A stretch of 64,000 nucleotides of DNA from Gelatoporia subvermispora B (GCA_000320605.2 KB445811.1:365688-429687), one strand, 5' to 3'. Shown: positions 12,129-27,787, numbered from the stretch's first letter. Program-made: numbers and translations. Notes: a model not told the origin generated them from the sequence alone.

Positions 12129-14244
12129 TCAGTCATGTACACCAGGCGTAAAAGACAGGTAGCAGATTGCTCCATCTGGTTTAACATGATCAGTGAAGTA
12201 GAGGTAATATCAATTGTGAAATACCTGTACGTCTAGATGCACTGGTCGTCTCGCTCCCTATGGATATCCCCTTGTCGGAATAGAGCATCTTGAAATCAAA
12301 CAACGTCCATATGGCCGTCCGAGTCATCTGTGTCCCACTCAACGGAGAGTTCTGCTCACGCCTCCATGCACTACTTGGGCTTATGTCGCGAAGGTGCCAG
12401 ATAGTTAAGTTGGGAAGCGAGGTGCGTGAAAAGCCGGGGACCTTCGAAGGCGCTTTGTAACAAGACGAGGTGGCGTGGTAAGATGGGTCGAGGTTCACGA
12501 GGTAATATTGTTCGGACGCCTGTGACTGGTGATCAGATGTGTAGTGATTTGGGATATGCATGACATACGGTCTGGATGAGCAGGCGCCGTGGATGCTCCC
12601 ATACGATCTCACGCAGCCAGTCGCCCATGTAGATTCGCTGAGTGATCTGCGAGAAATACTGCCCGTGCTCAACTCGATGGAAATCAGTGATGAGGTAGAA
12701 CAGCCCGTGCGCTGTCACCGCGGCGATGTGACGTCCATCAGGTGAGAAACGGACTACATGGTATTCGGTCAGTGGCGTTCAGTGAAGCGCGGCAAGCACG
12801 TACCAGTGACGAAACATGGAGGAGGGATTGTAGCACCGACTCGAATTAGTGCCGTGTGGTTCCTTCTGAGGACTGACGCCGGCGGTGGAAGGATCTCTAG
12901 GACCTTCATGGCTTCACGACCCGGAATACGGAGAGCACCATGTGACTCGCAATCGTACGAGACAGGGATGGCACCTGTGTCACCGGGGGAGTCCGGAGTC
13001 CCAAATATACGGAGGGCATTGTCCAGTAGCACTTGAGGTGGATCCAGTTCACCAAGCACGAGCATCTGCCTCTCGTCTTCCTCACCCTCCACTATATCTT
13101 CGCGACGGTCATGCCAGCGGATGACAATAATCGCCGCATGCAGGCAGAGCACTAGGTGAGTTGAGGTGATGTCTAAGCTCATGAGCACTCGCTCGGATAG
13201 TAAAGGAAGGGTGAAAGCGGGCGAGGACCCCACCATAGGGCCCCCGCCCATCTTGACCTTGTCCAAAAGCTCGCCTGAGGTGATATCGAGGATGCAGACC
13301 GAGAAGGGATCCGACATGCTCATGATAGCCAAAAAAGGATAGCATATGCGGGATATACGAGGAAGATGGACGTGCGGCTTCCCGATGTATGCATGCGGGA
13401 CGAAGTGTCCTCGTAAACGCGCAATAGCAGACGTATCGTCATGACCAGCTGTCTGGTAAGCTTCAGAAGCAGCCTCATGCGCTTCTGATTGGGATGCAAG
13501 GATAGCAGAAGGCGATCCCAAAGGCACCGGGGTAGTAATGTGATGATCGCTGGCGTGGTTGGGTTGGTAGTGCGAGACGTCAGCGCTTCGCCTCCAGATT
13601 TCTAGGCCATGCTGCTTGCTCTCGAACACGAGGAATCCGTTCGAGAACTCGCAGCGGGTACGTGGGACATAGTCCTATGACACAGGCAAAACATATGTGT
13701 ATGCAACCTTGATGATAACCAACCACCACGCACCTCGCTGAGACCCCAAAGAGGTCGATAGTCCTCCATTGCATGAACAACCAGACCTTTGTCGTGAGAC
13801 GTGGTGATAATTGTTCGTTGCACATCATCGATCCTGAAACTGGTGATGCTTTCACTGGCGGAACCCTCGTATCCACCTTCACAGACTTCTCCATGTCCAT
13901 TCCAGTTGTGTTCCAGTACATACCACCGCCTGCCTTCATGGGCGCATCAGAATACCCAAACACCAAGAAGAGCCATACGTACAAAAATCCTTCCACCCTC
14001 GCACACCCACTAGCCATCCGCTTCTTATCTGCTCATCCTGCACAGCTTGCTCTAAAGAGGTCTGGCTTTCCGTGAACTTGTGCAAGATAGCTGCTCTGTG
14101 GTAGATGCTATCTTCATGTGTCACGACGCATCTATGAGCTTGGCGAGCAATGAGACTGAAAGAGCGTAGGTCTGGAATCGGCAGGAAGGACAGGACATAA
14201 AGCGTGATGTCTGGCGGAATGGTTAGGAGCGTTCTTGCCTCCAT
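12129..14244 (-). CDS. F-box protein with WD40-like C-terminal body
   Basis: Predicted 621-residue protein from six exons: 14244-13979, 13929-13734, 13674-12804, 12753-12569, 12525-12225, 12175-12129; the lengths sum to whole codons. Residues about 5-45 form an F-box (TIPPDITLYVLSFLPIPDL...), followed by WKDFCTRWYVLEHNW, the usual linker after fungal F-boxes. Downstream are beta-propeller-like strands: VHAMEDYRPLWG, FESKQHGLEIWR, VCILDITSGELLDK, VRFSPDGRHIAAVT and LTIWHLRDI. F-box proteins recruit substrates to SCF ubiquitin ligases through Skp1; the propeller would be the substrate platform. The substrate cannot be inferred. Other possible starts lie inside the F-box, so 14244 is preferred. 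Confidence 0.78.
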
Positions 14245-17200
14245 TTGTATGCCTGGTACAAGGGTCGTCGTCAGTCTGTCAAAGAACTTTTTGCCCTGTC
14301 TGCTCTGGCTAACAGGTCAAGTGTTCGTTAGAAGTGCCGCCTCTCTATATCTCTTCCGGCCGCTTTGACGAATCCGGCTCCACACAATGTTTGTGGCGCA
14401 TTCAACGACTATCATCGCTCAGCGATGATACCACATCTCTCATATGCAACTTGAAGAGGATGTGAGATGTCCATGTAGAGGAGAATTGAATTCACTAGAG
14501 ATGTATGCATGATACTGTCCAGTGCCCAGTGCTCTCGTTCTTGCTCTCCCGGACTCCCGAAGCGCCTTGGCGTCTAAGCTTCACCATCAACCGGTTTCCC
14601 GTGTTCCACTTTCAACATACAACGTTTGATGACGCTCAGTATGATATAATATAATATTCAAACAGTGTCCTACACAATCAAGCTTCAATCTTCAGTGCAG
14701 AAACTAAGTCAAATTTCCGATCGAATCTCAACCTGGGTAGTACTACGGTAGTGATGCAACCGTCCTCCGGGGCCAGGAGGAAAACGGAAGTCAACGCACC
14801 TTCCTATTGACAGGTGACCATCCACATTCGATTCACCGTGGTCACGAAGCCAGAGCACGGGGAATTTGGCGGACATCGGGTGCGGTTCCTACGTCCGAGG
14901 CAACCTGGTCCTCTAGCTGTCTATTGCCTCCATTTGCATTACACTCAGCTCCCGCTCCATGTCCGCCCGCCCCGGCGGGTCTCCCGTGATGGCGTTTGTA
15001 GAAATTTATGCGCAGAGAGCTCGGCTTGCACGGCACAAGACCTTCGTGCTAGCATGCCCCCGACGACGTTCTCTTCAGTCGTGTCCAATCGCAGAAGCCT
15101 ATGCGAGACTAAGCTACGAGCCTGTGGCCTGACGCCACTGTCGTCGATCGAAATAGCTCGCAATGTCGAGGCTAGTACCTGAACAGGTGTGTTGCAGAGT
15201 GGGAGGTACGTGCATCGAGCAAGGATGATCTGGCACCTCAAGGCCACTGACAAGATCCTTCAGAAATGTGGCTGCACTAGCAGACATTATTAGCATTGTC
15301 ACGAGCAGCTCCAACCAATCTCCGAGGACCGGATCCGTGGCGACGCCACACCACGATTAGCCATCGATCGCTAACAGTGGCACCGCAGGAGCAGATCTCA
15401 CCACACTGGGATCTAACATTCCTGTCAGCGCAAGCTCGCTAGAGCACTTGTGCATGATGTCGCGGTCATGTAGGGGCTTTACTGCAGATGAGGACAAACA
15501 TTCTTCACATCACGAGGCGAACTGAGCAGGGACAGCCAGAGGATCGACGTCTGCGCAGGTTTCGGGGAATGGCCGCGTCGCTGTACCCCCGGATCGGGGA
15601 GCGAGCGACAGGCAACGCTTGGAACGCTGCGATTCAGGAGGCGAGCGCACGTTGTCGTTGTTCGAATTTCGATTCTTGAGGACGTGCGCGTGTCGTTTGG
15701 CGATATATGCACTGAATTTGTATCAGCGCGAGGTCCATGTTCTATACTATCAAATCACACATGGACCGTGTGCCGTATATCGAAAATGGACTTGAAATAT
15801 CTTGTTACCGATACAGTAGTCGTACGGCGGCCATCGATCCAGTCCCCGCCTGCTGTCGCTTTTCCGACGTCGAGTGACCAAGGACTTGAGCGTGTCTCTG
15901 AGCGTTGCGTACATGGAGGATCTCGGAATCGCACAATGCGCGAGCTCCGATGCACCTGGATATGCCACAGGTGGGGGATCCTACGCATGTCAGCGCCACA
16001 TATTCGCACGGGCTGACGCGAGGCAAAGGCAAAGCTGCCAGATACCATGCATGTGGTGGTCGCCCATTCCATCTTATATATGCTTCCTCGGACATGAATG
16101 ATGAAACACAAGACAAGCCGGTGGCCGGCCCATTATACGAGGCTTCAGCCACTCATCTACCAGTCGCCAACTTGTCCTCCATCATCGAAGCATTCCACCA
16201 ACGGCAAGGTACATGTTCATAAGAAGGCCTCTGTACCTTCTTCAAATCTTATCGGCCACGTTTTGTACGTTTGCACACTGGTTTGCACGCGGGAAAAGTC
16301 TGCAATATGTTGCAAGACAAAACTCGACCGATCAGTTGTTCTGGGAATAACGCGTTATCAATAGAGACTCAAGTAAGGAAAGCCGACAAGCAGCTAGAGG
16401 ACGTCAATGCAAGTGATCTGTAACTCATCTTTTCACAGCTCACTAGTCGAGACACCAATCATAAACGACCTTCCGGAGACAAAGGGCGAAAGGAGCGGGT
16501 GTAAGAGCTCAATCCACTGCTCTATGTTGACCGGTTGCCTCCTCTTTATACTCAACTGACAAAGGTTCCTCTGAGCGAACTTTCTCTTGAGGCCATCCAC
16601 CATCTCTGTCCTGCTAAGATATCGGTTCAGTGGCCAAGCGCTGATAGTCATGATGGCGAGTGGGCTGGCGAAGCGCAAAGCGAAGGCGAGGTTAAGGCGC
16701 TTCTGGGAGTTGACGAGGAGTGACATTGGCTCCCGTAGTTCTGCGAATCCAGAATGGCATCGTGATGTGCATATAATACACATCCTTGAATGTTGAGAGT
16801 GCGATGCCAGTACAGTTGCCATGAAGCGACATTGGAGTCCGATGGCAGAGTCGGATGAGCGGGCCCATCTTCCAATGGCCTCTCCTGCTTCGACCCATCC
16901 GCTTGTCCTGCGTCCTGATTTCCGACGGCGCAAAGTGCAAAGCGCACAGGGGATACTGGCGCATCGAAGATGTTGTGGTTCGTGAAACTGTCCGCAGTGG
17001 GTTCTTGTTCCTCTACATGCACGGCAAACCCTCTCTATAGCACTGAGATTGGTCGTGCAGTGGTCAGAGCGCCGTACCCGTCCCTCCAGACCTGATGAGA
17101 CAGCCGCCGGAATGGCCGCGGTGAGCGGAAGAACTTGCAGGAAGTGTGAGACGCAAATGCATGGGACTTGTTGGAGGGCTGCGCCTGGGCGATAGATATG

Positions 17201-17292
17201 AGCATTCTACCTATATCGTGAGTAACGACGGATGAGTTAACTTGTTATTCTTGCCTGCTCACATTGATCCTGGTAATTCAAGTTCTACCCGG
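14245..17292. other. 3-kb region without a convincing gene
   Basis: Contains scattered short open frames. The longest is a 166-codon minus-strand frame at 16433-16933 with no recognised domain and no supporting splice structure. There are no long terminal repeats, transposase motifs or RNA genes that I can identify. May hold decayed coding sequence. Confidence 0.4.
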
Positions 17293-18003
17293 TTATACTT
17301 CCTCCAAGAACCCCTGCACAATGAGGTGTTCGACGTCTGCCCTATGGACCAGGAACCGGTGGCCCTTTCGGAAGTCGATTGCGCCCTGTTCGGTAGACAC
17401 AACGCCGCAGTCGCGTACGACGCGTACGAGCACATGCAAGTCTTTCGGCGGTCGTGTAATAGGAGCAAGTAAGTCCACATCCTCCGTCAGGCCTTCTGTA
17501 CCATCCGAGGAGAACGCTTCCGTCCGTAGAACGAGAAGGGATGCGGCGTACGATCTGAGGAAGTCGACCTCGTGTGGCGAGAGCTTTGAGCGGATATCAG
17601 AAGGTGCACTCGCTGCTCCACCTGTCTGCTGTGATCCTACATTCGAGGACCCTGATGGCATTGAGAGCAACAGGGGAACCGCGCCACCCACTGCCCAATA
17701 CAGGTCCTTCAGTCGCTCAATCCGGTGGTGATGGTATGCCAATAGACAACGTTTGTTACGCATAATGGCAGTTTGATATAGTAGGATAGTTGGCATTGCC
17801 GGGTTCTCGCCTCCATTCGCCGGATTATTCTTCGGATCGTTAAGTGCGGCCTGAATGAAACCCTCGAGTTGTCGCTGCTCGCGAATGATGGACCGGACAA
17901 GCACATCGTTGTACTTGAATAGTGTATCTGTCGCAGTGGACCTGCGCGATTCCGTGAGCAGCTGGGTGGCGAGATCACCGAATTGGTGCGAGGCGGCGTT
18001 CAT
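17293..18003 (-). CDS. PSF1: GINS complex subunit PSF1
   Basis: Single-exon, 236-residue protein. GINS (Sld5-Psf1-Psf2-Psf3) joins Cdc45 and Mcm2-7 in the replicative CMG helicase. Family features: N-terminal FGDLATQLL, then DTLFKYNDVLVRSIIREQ; the core RNKRCLLAYHHHRIERLKDLYW, which has the family's Arg-Asn-Lys-Arg-Cys helix; LSPHEVDFLRSYAASLL; and a C-terminal B-domain with VRVVRDCGVV and the terminal block VEHLIVQGFLEEV, close to the metazoan end LIRQGVLEHI. The frame is open upstream to 18132, but the ATG at 18003 is chosen because homology begins right after it. The sequence between 18040 and 18095 instead carries three MluI cell-cycle boxes, which fits a promoter or leader. Confidence 0.92.
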   Translation of the reverse strand: MNAASHQFGDLATQLLTESRRSTATDTLFKYNDVLVRSIIREQRQLEGFIQAALNDPKNNPANGGENPAMPTILLYQTAIMRNKRCLLAYHHHRIERLKDLYWAVGGAVPLLLSMPSGSSNVGSQQTGGAASAPSDIRSKLSPHEVDFLRSYAASLLVLRTEAFSSDGTEGLTEDVDLLAPITRPPKDLHVLVRVVRDCGVVSTEQGAIDFRKGHRFLVHRADVEHLIVQGFLEEV

Positions 18004-18044
18004 GGCAGTCGAGGAGAGCGTCGTGCTTGGAGAGCGCTCGTGCG

Positions 18045-18094
18045 ACGCGTACATGGGCGTTACGCGTTCCGTGACGAAATGTGACGTAACGCGT
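18045..18094. promoter_or_regulatory. Cluster of three MluI cell-cycle boxes (ACGCGT)
   Basis: Perfect palindromic ACGCGT at 18045-18050, 18062-18067 and 18089-18094, 42-91 bp upstream of the PSF1 ATG. ACGCGT is the binding site of MBF (Mbp1-Swi6 type), which drives G1/S expression of replication genes in fungi. Occurrence is seen directly; function is inferred. Confidence 0.7.
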
Positions 18095-19115
18095 CTGACC
18101 TCGTCACGCCGCGGCGTGAACATGAGGCTCAAGCTCAGGTCTCAAGGAGTCGCAGCCTGCAGTGGAGCACCCCCTCAGCCGAGCACTGGTGCCACCGTGC
18201 CACTGGCAGGCTGCAGTTCCAATCGATCAGACTTATTTGATATCAGCGAGGCTCAAGCTCGGAGACATGTGCATCTGCCGGGCAATTGCCAGGGGTGGCA
18301 GAAGTCAGGTGGCAGACTGGCAGACTTCTGCCAACAACACTACATGTGCTCGGGAATATTCTTTTGCTTGCATTGTCTGGCGCATCGTCCGCGGGCAAGG
18401 GTTTCTTGTTAGCGAATACAATGTCAATTCGCTACGCCACAGTGCTTCGCTCTCAGAAGTCATCGCTTGGGAGAACTGTGATACGAAAGCTAAAGTGCTG
18501 AGGTCTGGAATTGGGGCTGTATGTGTAAGTTAGTCTCTATCTGTTGTGGGAACGATGGTCTGTCACTCAAGTCCTGCAGCACCCGTGGCTAAAAATGTCG
18601 AATCCAGTGATGCATCTTCGTTTTTGTAGTTGTAGCTCATTGCAATTATTATCTTGTGTCGCGCCGGGACAAATGCCTTACAGTAGCATTCTGGAATAAT
18701 CAATAAGGTCTGGTAGCTCTTCCGTCAATGACGCGGTCAAGATTGTCGTACCACCAGCCATAGTCCCAGTCTGCCCCGTTTGAAGTAAATTCACGACCCA
18801 CATGGATGCTGATGGAGATTCCACTTGTAATTTCTCTGGTCGCATAAATACAGTACAGATGATTCTATAACTACAGTCTGGGGATGGTTCACATGCGTAG
18901 TTTTTCGTGTAACTATAAGGAGTCAAGGACCCCATTCAGAAATGCCACATTGTAAGAATCCTGCCTCAAAAGTGTCGTAGACTCCAAATGCTGGCTGTGC
19001 GTGTAGAATACATGTATTTGGGGACATATGTGAGATAGGTCTCCCGAAGTCTCAAAGAGAATGGTTGTCAAACCAAAGTATTCATCGTTGCGCTGCGCTG
19101 GTCAACACCGAACCC
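18095..19115. other. Intergenic region, PSF1 upstream and RING gene downstream
   Basis: No supported gene. Short plus-strand frames are present (for example around 18162-18533), but none has a recognisable domain. Confidence 0.45.
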
Positions 19116-22100
19116 TTAAGATCTCCACGGAGGCGTAGACCGAATCCGAGGTGTTGGACAATCATCCTCGTTCCAGTCATCTGGTGTTTCCTCGTCGTCG
19201 CCTGGCATGGAGGATGGCATAGTCTGAGTACCGCTATCCTCAGCAGTAGAAGGGCCTGCTTCGGTTGCTTCGGTACAGTGCTGATGAGGGACGCGGCCGG
19301 TAACACGACCGCGGCATACGGGGCACGTTCGGGCAGTCTTCAGCCATTTCTACACATACGAATGGTTAATTACAAATATGTAGCAACGGGATGTCGATAG
19401 ACCGCACCTCTAGGCAGAGCTTATGGAACCAATGAGAGCAATCCGATACTTTGAGCACGGGGTCAGTCTGCTCGTACTAGTGGGCCATGCCAGTGAGATT
19501 CACATGGCTGATCAATACATAATCCAGTACTCACGTCATCCAAGCAGATAGGGCACCGCTCGTCAGAACTTTGGCTTGCCCAGTCTCGGTATAGTGCGGT
19601 CGGAAGCCGTGCAATGATGTCCTCTGGGGTTCCCCGAGGAAGTGCGTCACCCATCACACTGGCCAAATGAAGCAAACCCTCGTACGAGGTGTCCAAATCT
19701 TCATCTCTCTGTACGACATGTGAATGTTCAATGAGAAGTCACGATCTGCTACTATATGCTCACCATATAGTCTCCCAAGCTTCTGCGAATGAACCTAAGA
19801 CGTGAAGCCCATGTTGTGTCCGATCTCCAATCTAGTTCATGAGGGGTATCGATTTGACGGCGACGCGCAGCATGCATCCTTGCCCGAGCCATCGCAGCAC
19901 GTCTCTCATCCGGACCCCTCTCACGTGACTGACGGGCCTCCTCATCTGCCCGCGCCGGACTCCGCGACGGTGAACGTCCCACACGGGTCGGAGGGGGAAA
20001 GCGGCCTGTCACCTCAGGCTGCACTACAACGCTTCGCCTACGCACGGTAGAATCGGCAGACCTATTCAATGACCGTCGGAACTCCGGGAAAGGACCATTG
20101 AACATTTCTGGAGGTGGGGATCCAGCCCTACGGCGTCGATTGGTCACGATTACCTGAGGTTGATTGTCTGTATATTCATGGCGGCGGGGCAGCTGCAACT
20201 CGGCTGCCTGCGGCCGCTGTAACTGCTGACGTACTCGCCTGCTTGAGGCGCGAAGGTCTGCACTGTCTTCGCCCGACGCAGCAACGCTGCGGCCGAAAGG
20301 CCACTCGATATCTAGCCTGTCTATAGCCTGTTGGTCGGTTGGGCTACGCTCACTTGATCGTCCTAGCGAATACGGACGGTACAGCGTACGTCCTTCTCCC
20401 AGTCGGTCTTCTGTCTGGGGGCGATCAGGTACAGTTTGCCACGCAGAGCGCCTGGCATAGCCGACAGGAGCATCACGCATGCTACTGTAGCTTTCTTGGT
20501 CGAGCAAAGACATCATCCAGTTGTAACGCGAATCTGAACGCCGCGTCGCTTCGTCAGGGTCTGAGCTATCATGCGACGCATGGTTCTGAACGTCTGTCGC
20601 CGCGTCGCGACGTGCACGAGCCTCGGCTCCTGGGAACCGTAGGGGAAGGAAGCCTGATGGCATTGCCTCGTGCGGGGTTGGGATAGGAGGTCTTCCATAG
20701 ACACGTTCTGGCAATGTAACGTCCGGGGATCGGTTACGACGGGCCAGCATCTCATTGGGTGTGCCAATGTTCTGGGTCTGTGTGGTGCTCGTTCTCCTTC
20801 GCAGAAGCTGACTAGACCGGGCAAGTGTGTCTCGGAAAAGACCATCACGGAAGTCATCGAGCGAGAACACACGTCCACGCTCGCGTTCCCTACCAGAGCT
20901 GGAGGCTGCTCTATGTTCGTCCGTCGCATGAACGCGGGTAGCCGTTGAGGGTGCGTTCAGGACATCTGGAGTGCGACTCCTGGGTGCGTCGTTATTCATC
21001 ATGGTGAGGAATGGGCGAGTGTTGGAAGACGTCAGTTCCGAGTGACGGTGCTGTCGGTAATCATCTGCATGGTCTATGTCGCGTCCAGGTGCCCAGCCTG
21101 CCCCATTGGCCGAATCGTTCGTGTCCGTAGCCGGCCTAGAGGACTCTGTCATAGACGTCCTCCGGCTGACCAGACCTGACATTCGTTCTCGCAATGCGGC
21201 CATCCGAGAGCGACGGACACGATTATTGGCCTCCAAGTCGCTATCAGTCGCGGTCGATGCCAGCATGTCATCCAGAGTCGACATGGCGCTAGATACGCGC
21301 AACGGCGTGGATTGCTCAACGGGCGATGCGGCAGTCTGCCTTCTGCGGAAAAGGTTGGAGCCCAGACTCCGCCGGTTTTCGGCTCGCCCACGACTGCTCG
21401 AGGACGCTTCGGCGTACGAGTCCTCTGACAGGCGAGTCCCCGACGATCCCGAGGTGGGCAATTGGGGAAGGGAAGCGTGGGGAAACGCGAAATCGGGTGT
21501 GTATGTGAGGGGGCGGTGGCGAAAATGCGGCGGGCTCGGTGGGTGCACCATCTCGTCGGGTAGTGCGCTTGGCATCTCCGAGTCCGCGGCTTCGATATCC
21601 GTGGGATATGAGAGTTGGGTTTCGATTTGCCATGGGTCATCGGGGAAAGCGGGCGGTTCCGGTGACCACCCCAGTATACTGCCCAAGGCTTCATCGTCAT
21701 TGTATGAGTGGCGGCCAGACCGGTCGGAGCCAGCAGGCACAGTCGAGCGCGGCGGAAATACGCCTTCTTCGTCGCGGCCCGGTAATGAAACGCGCCGCAC
21801 TATATCTTCGGTAGGTGCGAGCCATGGGGCAATGTCGCGTTCCCTGTGGGTGCTATTCAACTCAGACCTGTGAGACTCGATGGTCGCATCGCGTCTATCA
21901 TATGAGCGAGTGGACCGAGATGTAGTGATTTGTTCGCGGATCATCTGCATACGACGTTCTGCCGTGCCCTCGGACATCAGAGAGTTTGACGGAGTGGGTC
22001 TGGTGCTGTAAAAACCAGACGCAAAGTCCGTGCGCGGCCTTAGACGCGGGCTGCTCGTTTGTGACACTCCTTCGGAGAACTCCAAAGACGACGCAGAGTG

Positions 22101-23980
22101 AGGTTCATTTGGGGAAGACCTTGATGGGGATCGAGGCAGGGAACGCGCGCTTTCAGAGGAATTCGATGAAGGTTGGTTCAGACGATTGCGTAACACTCTG
22201 AGATATGTTCGTCGCTCGCTCGGGGGTCCTGTGATGACATTGAAGCTCGCGCCTTCGTCAATGATCGAGAAAGCACCCAGCGCACCTGTTCCAGCAGCAA
22301 CCTCTCGGGAATAAACTCGCGCCCTGAGCGCCTCGATCTCGTCCAAATCCGAGTCATCACTGAGACCGCCCAATAGACTGTCGAGATCTACTCGAAGTGC
22401 TGATCTGGATACTGGCGGCAAGGTCGTTGAGGTATGGGGAATCTCGATGTTATCCCGTCTGAAACCGTATCCGCTAAACAGGGATGAAGCCGGCGGTTCT
22501 ATCGCCAGAATCGTGAATATGGGATACGTTATAAGAGATATGCATTACCTCTCATGGGCAGTCTTGTGGCCTCAACATCGTGTCTGGAAGTGATGTCACG
22601 GACGTATGAATCAGCTCTAGTTGTCGGTGGCTCCATCGGCGATCTGCGGAAGGGCACATTGTCTACACCTCTCTCTTCCGGGGTTGGAACAGCCCCGGAA
22701 GCATGTCTCAATGACTCTGCAGAACGTCCAGGAATGCCCAAATGAGAGTATCTCCTCGAAGACTCAACAACTGGCACACCCCGACTGTTTGATATATTGC
22801 CGCTCGTGTCTATGTCTAGCACTAAGATACATATCTAGAATTACTCGTACAACATACCTAACGTTGGCCGTGCAGAAGGCCTGTCTCTGATTGAACTGTG
22901 AAACCTAAACCAGGGATCCGGGTCGTTAGCTTCAGCAGGCCTGGCGGCTCGCTCCGCCAGGGGCACAGACTCGAAAAAGACCGTCCGATCAGACAAGCGC
23001 CGGCTTGCGTGAGACGAAGATAGGTCATCTGAGAAGGTTTGGAAAAGGGATGGGGGACGTGCTGACCGAGGACCACGCCCGTTCGCTGCGTCCCGCATTG
23101 AAGTCGCTACCCGGTCTGCAAATGGGAAGGGGGGTTCTTCTGCAGGAGTTGCCCTAGTATAGACATCAGTGTACGTGGGTCTCGAGGGCGCAGGGTTCGT
23201 CGGAGCAGTAGCGCTACGCGGGAAATCCTCGGGTTGGGGAAGAGTAGATGTTTGAGAACCAGAGAAGACGGATCGTCTTGTCTCTGCTAGGAGAGGAGAC
23301 CAGTCGTCCTCTATATCGTCCTCCATTGTGGATCCCAATAAAGTTGTCGCAGTCCGCAAGGGAGGGTTCAGTCGACTAGAGCCCTCCGAGGAATGCCAGT
23401 ACGACGGGAGTTGTGGCGATGTAACACGAGTACCACGCATGGCGGAGACATCGTTTGAGATTGTGGCTGTACGTGCGAACTCCGCTCTCAACTGTGGACT
23501 CAGAGAAGACACTTGTACGGCGATAGAATGGTGCGGCTGGGGAACTGAGGAACCGTCGGCATCGACATCCATGAGATCAGAAAGAGGTCCGGAGTGTACA
23601 TTGTCTGTAAAAGAATCAGCAGAGACGAGATCAGTCTGTTCCATCCCAGGAAGTAGCCGTGAAATATCAGATGCCGAGTCAAGCTGAAAGGGGTCATCGT
23701 CTTCGCCATCTCCTGCGTTGCTGGGTCTTTGTCCAACAGCTCGCGACGATCCCGCAAAGTGGGCAACGTCGGCAGGGGGGGAAGTGCTGCTACTTCGTGC
23801 ACGTTTGCTGCGGCCACTGCCCTCGTCCACTAGCTGGTCGCTTTGGCCGGTCGGTGGGCGACTTCCACCGGCCCTCGATATGTCAGTGTTGTTCGAGTCA
23901 AGTCCTAGAGCATCGAACGGCCTCTTGGAAGATGTTGCAGAGAGGTGTGAAACCTCTGCTCGAGGAGAATGCTCAGCCAT
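19116..23980 (-). CDS. Large disordered RING-H2 E3 ubiquitin-ligase-like protein
   Basis: Predicted 1503 residues in six exons: 23980-22858, 22821-22549, 22411-19764, 19708-19535, 19467-19408, 19349-19116. The first ~1300 residues are Ser/Arg/Pro/Asp-rich and low in hydrophobics, so probably disordered, with acidic patches such as LDSLLGGLSDDSDLDEIE. The C-terminus carries a RING-H2 spread over three exons: CPICLDD, then DCSHWFHKLCLE, then KWLKTARTCPVCRGR, supplying all eight zinc ligands (C-C-C-H-H-C-C-C). The tail after the RING is acidic. RING-H2 proteins recruit E2 enzymes; the long N-terminus would hold substrate or localisation signals. The acceptor of exon 3 is the least certain splice site: the frame is also open upstream to about 22480, and the long exon could begin elsewhere. 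No nearest homologue was recognised. Confidence 0.8.
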
Positions 23981-24441
23981 TGTGGATGGCTGCAGTGAGT
24001 AGAATGCACGCTCGGCTAAGTGGTTATTACAGCCTATATAAGACCTAGCAAATAAGAGTTAATATGCTTATTTACATCCTCGCTTAGATCGGTTTCCTTG
24101 CCTGGACGAGCAATCCCCAGCTAAATTTGTAGAATCGCTTAACAGCTCATTGCTACCTTGACTTCTGTTGCATGCATCGGACGTTGTATGTCTCGTTTAC
24201 GTGTATGAGTTCTAAATGCCAGCGGTCAGACGAAGCGTTGTATATGGGCTTCGAGAGTGCCTTGGTGGCGGCGTGAGTCACTGAGATATTGATAAGATAA
24301 AGTGTGAACCATTCTTCACTTTGGCACCCACTCTCTCCGACTCGGAGCGCGAGTGAACAAGCTCTCCTCTCTCTTCATCACAGCTCCGCTTTCCCAGCTT
24401 TGGTATCAAGTCACAATAAGCTTTGAGGATTCTATTCCAAC
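23981..24441. promoter_or_regulatory. Divergent promoter between the RING gene and ARG5,6
   Basis: 461 bp separate two divergently transcribed starts. It contains a perfect TGAGTCA at 24274-24280. No gene is seen in it. Confidence 0.6.
24274..24280. promoter_or_regulatory. Gcn4/CPC1-type element TGAGTCA
   Basis: Exact palindromic bZIP site 162 bp before the ARG5,6 ATG. In fungi, Gcn4/CPC1 binds TGASTCA to activate amino-acid biosynthesis genes on starvation. The placement suits cross-pathway control of this arginine gene; binding is inferred. Confidence 0.6.
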
Positions 24442-27473
<3,032 letters not shown>

Positions 27474-27787
27474 TAGAACAGTCTGAATATACAGGAGTTA
27501 CATACACACTACACTCACAGTGCCTGAAGATTCCTGTTATCAAAAGTACATCCCTAATGAGAAATAGGATCAGAGTATATCGAAAGTCACTTTTTCAAAG
27601 GCAGGGGTCCTCAGAATCATCATACTTGACTAGAGCACAGGAAGATCATAGTACCATGTCATCAGTAATGACTATCGAACACCAAAGTACAGACTGCAAC
27701 CAGTCGCGTCCCCCTACATACATAGAAGCACGTTTCATCCGATAACAGTCGAATAGTATACTGACACAGGATGTATCGGTACCCTTT
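27474..27787. other. Intergenic region after ARG5,6
   Basis: Convergent 3' ends of ARG5,6 (+) and a DUF6534 gene (-). No gene seen. Confidence 0.5.

Noticed and set aside
16433..16933. 166-codon minus-strand open frame as a gene
   Set aside because: No domain, no splice partners, and competing frames of similar length overlap it.
14245..17292. Transposon in the gene-poor region
   Set aside because: I found no transposase or reverse-transcriptase motifs, terminal repeats or target-site duplications by eye.
18004..18132. PSF1 start at 18132
   Set aside because: The extra 43 residues have no family match, and the DNA contains the MluI-box cluster expected of a promoter.
21076..21873. 265-codon plus-strand frame opposite the RING gene
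   Set aside because: It is the antisense shadow of the Ser/Arg-rich exon; low-complexity codons keep the opposite strand open.
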